Origin: Cryphonectria parasitica EP155
Taxonomy: Eukaryota; Ascomycota; Sordariomycetes; Diaporthales; Cryphonectriaceae
Assembly (NCBI RefSeq): GCF_011745365.1
Contig: NW_024468909.1
Coordinates: forward strand, 806,001-870,000
Length of the DNA: 64,000 nt
Reading direction: 5' to 3'
Shown one piece after another: positions 1-11,611 of this stretch. The notes below the pieces were generated by a model, which worked only from the letters and a program-made list of their open reading frames with translations, was not told the DNA's origin and searched no databases. The position numbers and the translations under genes are program-made. Numbering within the stretch: the stretch's first letter is position 1; the number at the start of each line of letters is the position of its first letter.

Positions 1-603
1 CTTCTCGGCCAGCGCCTTGGCACTCTCCTCGTAACCCTGCCTCATCAGGTAGTCCACCAGCAGCCTATCGAGCCTGACGCGGCTCCACTGCTCGTACTTG
101 ACATCCTCGAAGACGCGAATGTCGTGCAGCTCGCTCAGGTGCTTCGCCCTGGCGTCCACCTGCCGATACAGGCGAGCCTCCTCGTCGGCACACGCCGATA
201 GCTTACGCTTGATGCCACGCATGCGTGCGATCATGGTGTCGAGATTCTTGAGGACATCGCCAGGAGTTGTGCCACCCTTCAGAGCGGTGTTGGCCGAGTC
301 CTTGAGGGTCTTCTTGATCGAGGAGCCTTCCTTCTCGACAGTGAAGCGGGCTGCTCGGAAGTTGGTGTGGAGGAGCTCATAGGGGAGACGCACGAGCGGC
401 TGGTCCTGTTGGGTTTGGGGAGTATCCTCTGGTCAGCCTATACTGGCGTGGCGGCAATGAAGCTCTGGAGGTCATGGGTGTGCGGCTATCTCGCAGCTGA
501 ACAACAGCTTGATGTGCCTTTCCCAGGGACGCTGAGAAGAAGAAGGACTTACAAGGAGGAGATGGTTGGGGTGGTCAATCTTGGTGACTAGGTGGTCGCA
601 CAT
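1..603 (-). CDS. fyv10: GID9/FYV10 (MAEA-like) subunit of the GID/CTLH E3 ubiquitin ligase, 5' part
   Basis: Two exons read on the minus strand: 603-553 (17 codons, starting [17 protein letters not shown]) and 405-1, which runs off the window. The 147-nt intron (552-406) starts GTAAGT, ends CAACAG and has a CTGAC branch point. The spliced protein continues [17 protein letters not shown], a coiled stretch ([11 protein letters not shown]), and then a LisH motif ([19 protein letters not shown]) at the window edge. This order, an N-terminal LLL-DQPLxRLPYELLxxNFR followed by LisH, is that of yeast Gid9/Fyv10 and animal MAEA, a RING-containing subunit of the ligase that degrades gluconeogenic enzymes when glucose returns. 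CTLH, CRA and RING parts lie outside the window. The start ATG has A at -3. The family call is strong; the activity itself is family knowledge. Confidence 0.88.
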
Positions 604-2494
604 GTTTGGAGAATACGCTCCCTCGAGTGGGATGGCAATATCGAGGATGGCCTTGTCTTTCTTTATCAATGTAAGCTGCTCGAAGACGGCGGGATGTCTG
701 CCCGCACAAGTGGTGGTGCAATGGTGGTGGTACTGGGCTCTTTAGAGCAACAGACAATGACGCTCAGAGGGTCCCTAAGCAGACGGCGATAAGCGATAAG
801 CGCTTCTCACTATCGAGACCCCTAGGTGTGTGAGTCCGTGCGTGGAGCTCGGGCGGGGGACACGGAATGGATGTTAAAACATTCTATTCAATACCCTGGG
901 CAAAACAAGGACCCAAGAAATGAAGGAAAGAATCCTATTTGCTCCAGGGAAATTACCCACCCAGGGCCTTGCGGGTCCAGAGGAGAGGGGGAAGGGGTAA
1001 AGACGACTCCGATGCAGGTGGCTCGAAACGGAGGACCGCTGGCTGAGTCTGTAAGGCGTGATGCGCGCCTGACGAGATGCTGGGGAGGATATTCCCGTGT
1101 TATTGACGGTCAGCTGCAGATCAGGTATAGATGCAGCTTGGTGACATGGACACTCTGCTAAGACAGGACTGGGAAGAAGAGCAAAATACTATTGATATCA
1201 TGGCATCTATTTTGTAACGAGATCAAGTTGACCATGTCTGCTTTGGAAGCCTGGAGTCAATGTTGTCATGGCCTGCACGGCTGTATGATTTCACTTGCAG
1301 GCCTCGTTGTCCTTCTATAGACCATGGAAAAGAGCGAGTCCCATTCATTCATCATCATTCAGAGTCTCATCGCGTATCCGACGAATACGAATTGACGCGT
1401 ACTATGTGAATGGCAGTCAGTCCGTCTAGTTGAGCGATCGGCGAGGCGCATTTAGCAGGACTTCACGAATGAGATGTGAAGCTGCTGGTTACGCAGGCAT
1501 GACACGAAATGATTAGGGGCTACACCATGGTTGCGTCTACACACCATCTCCCCTTGGACTCTGCATCAGATGACGAGTGTTGGACCCAAACCACACACCC
1601 CCTCTCCTCGCCCACCAACGGTTACTGTAACCAGACAGTAAAACTCCGCGACGCCTGCAGGGCATTAACTTGACGCAACAGCCTGAGACACAACAGACAG
1701 CCGCATCTCAACGCTGCATTTGCGGCCTGGAACGCTGGGGTATGACCAGTAGGACTGATCAGGCCTTAGGTCAGGTGTTCCAGATGAGTGTTGGCTATAG
1801 TCTTCACAGTCCAGCCGATCCACGCCATCACGGGATCTTGGTATCAGATGCCCAGAGGGCAGGAAGAGAGAGAAGAGGGAAAAGAGAAACGAGTTGTGAC
1901 CAGGCAGGATGCATAGTTAGCTTCCCTTTAGCCTCTCCAGAGTCTTGTGTGGTGTATCATATGTGTGTAGGGACCATGCAGCCAATCAAGGAGTCATCTC
2001 GGCTGCTGGCCTTGACCGGCCTTGTTGATGGTGGCAAGCCTTCTTCAGTCTGTCACTCACAATCACCTTATTGTTTCCCACCCTCTGGTGTGATGAGATG
2101 GGCAGGGTTCAGTCCAGTCAGGTCAAGGTCCCAATTGTTGTGGGATGCGAGTGTTGGTGGTGGGCGTGAGTTGGAGGAGTGAAGGGTTGGAGGGGGGGTG
2201 TGGAACAGGATGGAATGGAGTGGAGGCCCCACCAAGCCCGCGCTAAAATGAGTCCATTTGACTTGACATTTGTGCTGGGAGCGTTTGGTGCCTCCCGCAT
2301 CTCTCCTCAGCCCATGATCAGGAGTGACCCCAACCGAGGTGTCTTCTTGCATAGCAGGCCGCTGTGTCCCTTCCACCTCTCCAGGTACCACCTGTTAGTC
2401 ACAGGCACGACCAGGTCTGCTGCGCACCCTTGACCAGCACCGCCCAGGAGCTTTTCCTTGAAAAGGCCCCTCCTCTCTGCTTTCCTCGAGGACT

Positions 2495-2500
2495 CACGTG
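2495..2500. promoter_or_regulatory. CACGTG E-box (TCACGTG) upstream of cbf1
   Basis: The sequence reads CTCACGTGC. CBF1-type bHLH proteins bind RTCACRTG/CACGTG. The site lies about 950 bp upstream of the CBF1-like start codon. Autoregulation is an inference only. Confidence 0.35.
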
Positions 2501-3111
2501 CACTCGGTAACCAATATCAAAGAGAAGCCAGAGCAGCAGCCTCGAGTCTGCTGCCGACCAGGTATGCATCCATTCAGCCTTGCCTTTTTCACCTCGGACA
2601 TGATGAAAACTGACTTTGCAGACCACGAACTACCCATCAAACTCATCAGAAATCATTCAAAACCCCCAGATCCTTAATCCGAGGCAATTTTCCACTGCTA
2701 CTGACATCCTCCTCTGGCCAAGAACACCTGACTGGTCATGTGCAAGAGCTCCTCTTCACTATGTGAGTCGCCGCCATCTTCTCATCTCCCAACCGCCCTC
2801 CTACCCTCTTCCATCGTCCATCGTTCAGTCCACCTGCTCTCTCAACCAAGAGGCATCTCAACATTTTCATCACAAGGGTTCATCATGGTTGTCATCAATT
2901 TTTTTTCTTTCTACAACCTAACAGACAGCTCTCTTGCTTGGTGCAGCCAGGGGAGTGAAAAAAGGAAAGAAGAAGAGAAAAAAAACACGCATCCTCTTCA
3001 CAAACACGTAACGCGTTCACTCGCTCTAATCGAGCCACCACCAACCTAGAGCCAGGCTCAGCCAAGTTTGACTGTGCTTGACATGATTCGTTTGCCTGTC
3101 TTCCTCGCAGA

Positions 3112-3117
3112 CACGTG
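3112..3117. promoter_or_regulatory. CACGTG E-box (ACACGTGT) upstream of cbf1
   Basis: Second perfect E-box, in the palindromic context ACACGTGT, 337 bp before the CBF1-like ATG. It directly follows a TCCTCGCAG that could serve as a splice acceptor, so it may be in the promoter or in a leader exon. Confidence 0.35.
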
Positions 3118-3417
3118 TTTCTCCTTTTCTGTTGATGAGCTAGATGCCCCTGGGCTCGAAGCTTGCCTCTTGTCGCACCTTCAAGTGAAGTTGCTGACAT
3201 GGAAAATTTTCCACTGCATTATCAACCTCTCTGCATGTCTCTATTTGCTCAATCAAACAAGTCCATGATCATGCATTGCCCCTCCTAGTCTGTGTTTCCG
3301 TCATTTTTTCTCTTTCCAAAGATGCTTCTTATTGTTAGAAGGGCAGAAATGCCTCTACTCTTGAGCACCCACTAAACACCTTACATCACATCTGTCGAGT
3401 GCCCAAACTGAACAATC

Positions 3418-3447
3418 ATGCAGAAGCTGTTGACCAGTTCAGCTTGA
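3418..3447 (+). promoter_or_regulatory. 9-codon uORF just before the cbf1 start
   Basis: ATG at 3418 opens a frame MQKLLTSSA and stops with TGA at 3445-3447. Only six nucleotides separate the stop from the ATG at 3454. The uORF start has A at -3 (aatcATG). If the leader includes it, the main start must be reached by leaky scanning or by very short-range reinitiation. Confidence 0.5.
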
Positions 3448-3453
3448 GGACAC

Positions 3454-4512
3454 ATGTCTACCGATCTAGCTGCACTTGTTATGGCACAAGTGGCGGTGGC
3501 GAACTCTGAGCCCAACCTAGCAGCCCTCACAGATTCGCCGCCTCAGAAGAGAAAACGACTCGGAGAGTCCTCTCCCTCAGATCTTCGCCATCCCAAACGG
3601 AACACCATGGGAAGTCCAGACCCCACAGATGAATATGGCAGTGCCATCGACACTGCGCAAGCTGCCGCAGCTGGCGTAAATGTGTCTGATTTCAACGCCC
3701 TCCAGCAGGCCGCAGCTGGCGCAGACCACAGCGATGCGACTGATCCAGCAAACGCATCGAGTACTGCAGCTGCGGCCCTGGTCTACCCTACGATTCACGC
3801 ACCTCAGCCCTCGGAGGAGAACTTTGCTGCTCAGCTGGCAGTAGAGGAACGACACCACGAGATACCGCACTACGGTCACGATCAAGACACCCTCCACTTG
3901 GACCACCCGGTCTTAGCACCAGCTGTAGGCGGTCAGCATAATGGCGTGATGCGGCAAGACATTCCTGGAGTCCACCGTTACTCTACCCCCAAGCCCGCTG
4001 TTGGCTCTGAGGAGTGGCACAAAATGCGAAAGGACAACCACAAGGAAGGTAGGTGTCACACACAAAGCACAGCGTTCTCCCAGTACCTGAAGGGGAGGGG
4101 CGTAACTTCCTGCGACACGCCAAGTTTACGCTCAGTCTGCCAAAGATTTCTTTGCTAATGATACATAGTCGAACGCCGCCGTCGTGAGACCATCAACGAG
4201 GGCATCAACGAGCTGGCAAAGATCGTGCCTGGATGCGAAAAGAACAAGGGCTCCATTCTGCAGAATGCTGTTCGTTACATCACCAAGTTAAAGGAGGACG
4301 AGCAACAGGCGATCGAAAAGTGGACACTGGAGAAGCTCCTCACCGAGCAGGCCATCTCCGAGCTTAGCACTTCCAACGATAAGCTCAAGGCTGAGTGTGA
4401 TCGGACCTACCGCGAGCTCGAGGCGTGGAAGCGAGTCGCTGAGTCGCACGGCCTCTCCATCGACGAGGGACACCACATGAATGGCGGCCCCGACATGGGC
4501 GACGCCAAGTAA
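3454..4512 (+). CDS. cbf1: CBF1-type bHLH transcription factor
   Basis: Two exons, 3454-4048 and 4169-4512, give 312 aa. The intron starts GTAGGT, ends CATAG and contains a GCTAATG branch point. The long N-terminus is low-complexity and Ala-rich, with a basic KRKR patch near residue 30. The bHLH (about 192-250) begins NHKEVERRRRETINEGINEL, with the E-box-contacting His196, Glu200 and Arg204, and ends in a helix followed by a leucine-bearing coiled coil to about 295. This matches the yeast Cbf1/centromere-binding factor family, which binds CACGTG at sulfur-assimilation promoters and, in yeasts, at CDEI of point centromeres. In filamentous fungi with regional centromeres only the promoter role is expected. 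Two E-boxes and a uORF upstream suggest possible auto- and translational control. The family is clear; targets are unknown. Confidence 0.9.
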
Positions 4513-6599
4513 CGTCTTTGCCAGCAATTGGCTCACGGTGGAAGGCTCGACCTGTCTTCGAATATCGAGTCTATGCGTTCAGCTCGACTATACCCCCTAG
4601 GAAGGCGACGCTCAAGTTTTGTACCTAGGAGAAATTTGTTATCGTTTGCCCAGGCGTTTCTGATTCGGTGTCGGGAGGTAATGACTGCTTGCGATTGGCG
4701 CCGCGTGTTGAAGGATTTGATCCATTCCTTCTTGATTCTTGTTGTTGTTTTTTTATCTCGTCTTTTTTTTCTTTTCTTCTTTTTTTTTTCTCGCTCGGGA
4801 CGATCAAGGAGGCAGTGATTTCTGGTGAGATCACCATGTGGCATACTGCTAAGGCATAGGCGTTCCGGAGGTAAGTCTGGTCTGCCGATGGATTCTGGGA
4901 GGCTTTCTGAGGAGTTACACGGTTGATGGAATTATACATGGCCATTGCGATTCTTTTGATGCTGAGTGGTCCTCTCTGGAAACCACACGTGGGAGCCTCT
5001 CTGGAGGATGGAGCAGTCGGGGGCTCAGGAGGGTCTCCAGCTATTAGTAGGGGAAACCCATGAAACGGGGCGTCAAGAGACCGCAACAATGGCATCTAGT
5101 ACATGTGCAAGGCTGTTGTTCAATGCAGAGAGGGATTTCTAGAGAACCGAAGAGGTTCTGGGGAGGACAACTTCTTATAGAAGGCCGAATAGCTGCCAGG
5201 GGAGAGCAAGAGCCGCGCTGGTGGAAGGTCGCTAGCCGGAGAGAGTCTGTTAGGCACATGAGTCTTGTGGCGATCGTATTCCCAATAGTGGCAATACAAA
5301 TACTTTACAGACCGTTCTGTGGGTGTGCACTTCCGATCGCGAGCATTGGGTAATAAAGGACCCGACTGGTTGCTTGATAAGACATGCTTTCTCACCTATC
5401 TCTGACTCGAAATCATTCGTCGAAAGAAAGATACCAAGACGGGTGTCCCTCTGCAAGTACCTGAGACTTGGGCTTGGATGCTCATCACCCCTACATCTGA
5501 TACAAGTTACCAAACAAGGCATGTCCAAGAGGCCTCATTACTAGTATGGGTATGTGTCGGTCGCTCACTAATGTTCGTAGTATCAGATATGTAGTATGCA
5601 GCGGGCGTCGAAAGAACAAGAAAACACGGTGCAATCGCGTAGACATTCCTCTTTCGGACATATAGAACGCCCCCTAGGTTATCACACCGACCCGAAGTCG
5701 GTTCTTGTCACAAAAAGCGGATGAAAAGACGCGATTTGCTAACCGGGTACAGACGGCAGTAGCCAGATGCCCTTTTTTTTTTGGGGGGGGGGGGGGGGCT
5801 TTTTCTTTCTTTCTGTAGTGAAAGGCAAAGAATCCCGGCCATCGGAGCCGGACCGGGTACAAAGAGAGCGTAAAAGGGCATTGAGAGGCCGGATCGCTGC
5901 GCCGGCTGGACATGCCAAAGACAGTAAGGCTGGCAGGGAATTCTCCACGCTGCCGGCTTTCTAGCTCGTGACCTGAGATATTGACCTGGGGTGTAAGGGC
6001 AGTGGAGGAGGAAACTGTTTTGCTCTGACATGAACATCAGGAATTGGAGAGAGTATGGGAAGATACTCTCCTTCTCCTTCTTATGAGAGTAGAGACGCGT
6101 TTGCCTCAAAGACGCTCAAACTCAGGGAACTCTATCAAAGAGTGTAAGAGCCTCGATGTAAAGTAATATCTTGCAAGATCTAGACAGCGAATCTAGCAGC
6201 AGATCTGTGAGGAAACCCCTGTAACCACCTAGCCACGGTCAGCAAAACGCCTTGTACCCCACCGTCTCGAGCCCCAATTCTGGTCGCCACCCCACATTGA
6301 TAAGCCTCCCGCCTGGTCTCTGATAGTGCACTGCGAATGCGGGACGTCAGCCAGCAGTTTCCAAAACCACGTAAATACATCAACCGCCCCTTCGTCTCTT
6401 GTACCCACGACTTGGACTACTAAACTACGGATCCAATTGCTTAATTTTTACCTAGTTTTTGTGACACCAACCTTTTGTTGGTCTCCTTTTTTCTTGCCTC
6501 TCGCCCCAGTGCCAACCACAAGCTCTTTCAAGCCGCCAGGCTCTTTCTATAAGAAGGGAAGGAAAGCTTTGCTCCTCCTCCCCTCTTCCCTCCGCCACG
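4513..6599. other. intergenic region, 3' flank of cbf1 and promoter side of the GABA transaminase
   Basis: No gene seen. It begins with a T-rich tract (about 4740-4790) likely in the 3' UTR of the bHLH gene. It contains a T10G15 compound run near 5783 and a CACGTG at 4986. The last 60 nt before 6600 are a pyrimidine-rich leader without an ATG. Confidence 0.6.
5773..5797. repeat. compound homopolymer T10 G15
   Basis: Ten T are followed directly by fifteen G. The same arrangement on the other strand (C15 A8) occurs at 9820-9842, and C14 A4 at 39708-39725. Confidence 0.9.
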
Positions 6600-8259
6600 A
6601 TGTCTGCCCTTCGCACTATCTCACGGCGTGTTGCTGCTACTAGACTCCTCGCCTCGCGACTTGCGCCCGCCTCCTCTCTTTCCAGCAGATCCTTCTCTGT
6701 CTCTGCCAGCAACATGGGTCGCTTTGACGGCATCGAGCCCAGTGCTCCCTCGGTCAAGACGGAGATTCCTGGCCCCAAGGCCAAGGAGCAGACTGCCGAC
6801 CTCGACAAGGTCTTTGACACCAGGAGTTTGAACATGCTCACTGACTACAAGGCCTCGATTGGCAACTACATCGCTGATCCGGATGGAAATGTGCTGCTGG
6901 ATGTGTAAGTGCTTACGCCCCAACCTACCTCCTCCCCCCCCCCCTTCCTTTGCAGCAACCTGCATGCATACTTAGTATTGTCCATTCGTTTATAGCCAAG
7001 ACATGGGAAGCTAATGCTGTGTTACTTGATGTGTGTGTCTCCTATATAGCTACGCCCAGATCGCGTCCATTCCCGTGGGCTACAACAACCCCCACCTGAT
7101 TGAGGTCATGAAGAGCGATGCCGTTGTCAACTCCCTGGTCAACCGCCCTGCCCTCGGCAACTTCCCTCCCAATGACTGGGCCGAGGTCCTACGCTCTGGC
7201 ATCCTCAAGGTCGCACCCAAGGGCCTGGACCAGGTCTTCACGGCCATGGCCGGCTCCGACGCCAACGAGACCGCCTACAAGGCTGCCTTTATGTGGAAGC
7301 GCCAGCAGCAGCGTGGTGGTGCCCACGTCGAGTTCACTGAGGAGGAGCTGCATTCGTCCATGAACAACCAGACCCCCGGCGCCTCGGAGCTCTCCATCAT
7401 GTCCTTCAAGACCGCCTTCCACGGCCGTCTGTTTGGTTCCCTGTCCACCACCCGCTCCAAGCCCATCCACAAGCTCGACATCCCCGCCTTTGACTGGCCC
7501 CAGGCCACCTTCCCGCTGCTCAAGTACCCCCTGGAGGAGCACGTTGAGGAGAACCGCAAGGCGGAGCAGGCGGCCCTCGCCGAGGTCGAGGATCTGATCC
7601 TCAACTACCGCGTGCCCCCCTGCGCAGTGATCGTCGAGCCCATTCAGTCCGAGGGTGGTGACAACCACGCCTCGCCCGAGTTCTTCCGCGGCCTGCGCGA
7701 GGTCACCAAGAAGCACGGCGTGCTGATGATCGTCGACGAGGTTCAGACTGGTGTGGGCGCGACCGGCAAGTTCTGGGCGCACGACCACTGGGACCTTCCC
7801 TCGCCTCCCGACATGGTCACCTTCTCCAAGAAGGCCCAGACCGCCGGCTACTACTTTGGCAACCCTGAGCTGCGGCCCAACAAGCCCTACCGCCAGTTCA
7901 ACACTTGGATGGGTGACCCAGCACGCGCCATCCTGTTCAGGGCCATCATCGACGAGATTGAGAAGAACGATCTGATCGCGCAGACGGCGCGCGTAGGTGA
8001 TTACCTGTACGGCAAGCTGGCCGAGCTGGCCAAGAAGTACCCCGGCCAATTCGACAACCTCCGCGGCAAGGGCCAGGGCACCTTCATCGCCTTCGATAAC
8101 CCTCGCCGCGACGAGTTCCTCAAGAAGGCCAAGAGCTTCGGTATCAACATCGGAGGCTCCGGCGCCAGCGCTGTGCGCCTGAGGCCCATGCTGATCTTTG
8201 AGGAGAAGCACGCGGACATCCTGCTCGAGGCTCTGGAGAAGATCGTTACGTCGTGGTAG
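6600..8259 (+). CDS. gatA: 4-aminobutyrate aminotransferase (GABA transaminase), mitochondrial
   Basis: Two exons, 6600-6904 and 7050-8259, encode 504 aa. The intron is GTAAGT...TATAG with a GCTAATG branch point. The enzyme transfers the amino group of GABA to 2-oxoglutarate, giving succinate semialdehyde and glutamate in the GABA shunt, and needs PLP. Visible marks: an Arg/Ser/Ala-rich N-terminus (MSALRTISRRVAATRLLASR) typical of a mitochondrial presequence, IMSFKTAFHGRLFGSLSTT, VEPIQSEGGDNH, the cofactor-binding Asp in VDEVQTGVGATGKFWAH, and the Lys362-Lys363 pair in TFSKKAQ, one of which forms the Schiff base. C-terminal RGKGQGTFIAFD and AVRLRPMLIFEEKH are also as in yeast Uga1 and animal ABAT. 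Length is as expected and exon 2 is strongly G/C-ending in codon third positions. A 422-codon open frame antisense to it is a by-product of that bias. Confidence 0.96.
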
Positions 8260-11200
8260 ACAAGTCAGTCCAGTCATACACTGAGCTGTCGTCATAATGG
8301 CGTGACATGCTCTTTTCTTTTTCTTTCTTTTTTTACCCGTCAATACTTCACCTCCGCGGGTGACGATGTGGGAACGTTTAGGCAAGCAGGCAGTTGTGGA
8401 TCTCGGATCAAGGTTCATGTGTTGGTTGTGTGTGCAAGCATCTGTTGGGGGGGGCATCTGGAGTTCAGGGAGTGCACTGCGATGAAAGTTTCGCTTACAT
8501 TGCGGCTCGTATTAGCATCCGCTTTCTTTTTTCTTCTTCCTTTTCCTTTCCCCTTTGGTATGGGGGATTGTTGACAGAAAAATCAATGATTGATTCTTCC
8601 AAAAAATGCTTTGCTCTCTTTGCATTGCCTTAATGTGTCGTGCACATGCGCTTTAAGGTCGATCGTCGTAAATATGCCAAGGCTCATACCCGACTGACAG
8701 GTCGGCCAAGCCTGTCTACCTGCGTTTGGGCAGCTTTACATATACTGATCTGTATGTGGTCCAGTAGTAATCATGAATTTTGATGCAATCGGATCAATGG
8801 GGCTGGGTAATGATCTCTATACATCTAAACGTTGCACAAGCACCTGAGGGCCTTCAGACATCGCATAAGAAGCAATATAATAGGGGTTGACGTAGTCAAA
8901 TCAACTACGTCGAAGTGTTCTCTCCACTTCTCAACATGATGAGCAGGCAGGACCAAGCTACAATATGCACAACCAACGACGCGCGATATCTTCGTTGGAG
9001 ATCAAACTGCTTGCCTCGTGATGGGCTTTGACCAACGGTCTGGCTGTATTGCCAAGTGTACAGATAGCTTCAGGACCTGCTCTCAAGGTGTCTCTGCCCG
9101 GTGTGGAGCAGGCCCCCAATCTCGGCCGCCACGAGACAATTTGTGGCTGGCTTTGCAAACGTCCTTGCACATGGCACGGACTCTCTCGGGGTAAAAGTAA
9201 AAGAAAATTAAGTTCCTGAAGAGCACAATGCGGGAGGGGAGATGCGGGAGCACGGTGCAAGTGGAGGAGGGCCTCGTTTGGAGTTACTTGTACTTTAGTT
9301 GGACCAGGCTGAGGTGTGATGATGGGGTTCACGTCAGTCAATTGAGTGCTCAGCAGCAGGCGATGAGGTTCAAGCGAGGCCGGCTCTCCGGAAGACGTTT
9401 TGCAATGGCGTAGCAGGGACCGGAGCTGTTCCTTCACTATGGACAGATTATGTGCATAGAAGTATGTATCAAGTCTTCGGGGTCTTGTTTAATGCGTGAA
9501 TGCCGAGGTACGGGCGCTACGGCAAGGGGGGGGGGCAAAACAAGGTCGCGTAGCCTTGTGTAGGAAGCTTGGATGAGGCTGATGAATTGTGGCCCTAGGC
9601 GCAAACCATAGCGCCTTGCACAATACATACAGCATTGTAGAACAGGTAATGGATAAATACCTTGGGCAACTAGGGAGGATTTCATGGTGGGTATATCAGA
9701 TGGGATGTGGCTGTGGATGGGTGCCATCGTCAATCTGCCTTCCGGATCACTCTGCGTCTACGATCGCTGCGTGCATGCATAACACGGTTGTGCAATCCCA
9801 TACCTGGCTGACAAAACCACCCCCCCCCCCCCCCAAAAAAAAGGCATCAAGCTGTTTTTCTTTGGTGACTTACTATACTATCTGCTGGCATCGTCATAGC
9901 CAATGTTTGAAAGCAGGACTGCGGATCGGCCGGATCCCTTGGGCCTGTTCTGTGCTTAGCGCCAGGGGAGGAAAAGGGTTTTTGTATTGATTTTTTCTTT
10001 TTCCCCCTTCGAAGATATTAAATCCGCGCTTGGTCCAGCCCAACCTAAGCCCCGCTGCCCAGGCGATTGTTCTGGCCCAGACCTGGGAGCCGTTCGTCTT
10101 GTCAGCCTGGTAACTGCATCGAGTCAGCGACCGCTGTAGCCATGGTGCCTTCGGCTCGTCCTCGCGTGGTCGCGCAAAGGCCGATCTGTCCAAGCATTAT
10201 CATTGCTTGGAAATCTCAAATTTCCACCTTTTATCTCTTTTTTTTCTTTTCCCCTCCCCAGCCCTCAAACCAGTCAATCTTCTTCGAGAAGGATTGATGT
10301 GTCACCTCCGTACTCTAGCCTAAGCCTACTCTAATAAATCTCGCGCCACTCGCCGTTTTTTTCTTTTTTTTCTTCCTCTTTACCTTTTCCCCCTCATCTC
10401 AATAGGGTTTACGGCAGGCGAAGCAGCAACAGATCCAATAAGGGGGATCGTCACTCAGAGCCCGCTGTCCTTGCCTTGGCTTTTCCAGCCTGCGACTTAT
10501 CCGCTGCCGGGAGAGGGTCCCACTGCTGGGGAAGTGGGCGATAGCTGCCCCTTGCAGAAATTGTCCGACGCGATTCTTGTTTGCCACAGAGCGTGTCGAG
10601 CCTTGCTGTGCCCATTGTTGATCTTATCACCTGTGTGGTTGGCAAGAGTCTCTTGTTAAAGTAAACAAGAAGAAGAAACAGAGAGCAGAAAGAAAGAAAA
10701 GAAATTGTAAGTTACAAAAAAGTTTTCTTACGAATCGGCCTGCAATCCTTGGGGTTTACGCTGTTTTGCACAAATGAATGGGAACCTCGTTGGTCAGCAT
10801 GCATATCCTCTTTTTCCCCCCGTCTACTATGGTACCTTGCGATTATTCCTCCACTGGTCGGGAGGCCTTAAAGTTGGCCCCTGCACGGCCCCTTCCGGGC
10901 GCTGGCCAGCCAGTGGTTGCGCCTGAATGCGTGCTGCCAGGTGCTGTCTACTGGGCGCGGCATAGCAGCACGTCCGGGTGCGGTCCAGATTGCCGCAGGT
11001 GCCCAAGTGCCTGGGTTCCTGGTAGCTGGCTGCCTGAGAGGGGGTTTTTGGCAGAGGGTGGGGCGGTTGGAGGGGTGTGGTTGGTTGGTGAGAAGGGAAG
11101 TGGTAGAGGAGACACGTTCTGCGACGGCCTATTTCCGGAGCTCCCGGTCGACCGCTCTTACCGTACAGTACAGTCCCATAGCAGTACTAGGTACTCTGGT

Positions 11201-11422
11201 ACATGTCCTATCCTTACCCAGACGTCCAATTTTTCCCGTACCAATCACTGACCCAGAACATCTCGTGCGAGCTCGCATACACCCTTCCTTCCACCCTTCC
11301 TGCAATCTACCTGCCACTTCTCCTTCTCCTCTTCACCTCACCTCACCTCTTGCCTCTCTTCCAGCGTCGTGGTCCCGTCTCACCCCTCCTTCCCGTACCT
11401 ATCAGACCACCGACCTGATCTC
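8260..11422. other. intergenic region between the GABA transaminase and lcb2
   Basis: No gene seen in about 3.1 kb. It holds T-rich 3' flank sequence, a C15 A8 run, T-rich tracts around 10230-10390, one copy of the TACTATGGTA motif at 10825-10834, a GTAC-rich patch at 11160-11200, and a pyrimidine-rich leader-like stretch from about 11280. Confidence 0.6.
9820..9842. repeat. compound homopolymer C15 A8
   Basis: Fifteen C are followed directly by eight A. This is the reverse-complement arrangement of the T10 G15 run at 5773. Confidence 0.9.
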
Positions 11423-11536
11423 ATGCACGTTGACGGCGTCAATTGGCTCGAGGGTTACTCATTGACAACGTCTCCTCCATCACAGCTCCCTCCCTCGACC
11501 TCGACAGGCTTCGCCTTTATCGTCATTTCACTATAA
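11423..11536 (+). promoter_or_regulatory. 37-codon uORF upstream of lcb2
   Basis: ATG at 11423 opens 37 codons (starting MHVDGVNWLEGY) and stops with TAA at 11534-11536, 75 nt before the lcb2 ATG at 11612. It lies in pyrimidine-rich, leader-like DNA. Whether the transcript starts upstream of it is unknown. Confidence 0.35.
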
Positions 11537-11611
11537 TTCCCTCCCCTCGACCATTTGAATCGAGTCATTTACCCACCTTAACCATCATTGCTACCTGTCC
11601 GGCGAGGAGAG

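Larger units (their letters stand above)
604..3417. other. intergenic region, shared upstream region of fyv10 and cbf1
   Basis: No convincing gene. Open frames here (for example 826-1161 and 1670-2182) have no family resemblance and no coding-like codon use. The part from about 2600 is pyrimidine-rich and resembles a fungal 5' leader or promoter for the bHLH gene at 3454. Two CACGTG E-boxes lie in this part. Confidence 0.6.

Noticed and set aside
7189..8457. 422-codon open frame antisense to the GABA transaminase
   Set aside because: It mirrors a strongly G/C-ending coding exon on the other strand, its sequence is Gly/Leu/Val-rich without family resemblance, and the sense gene is certain.
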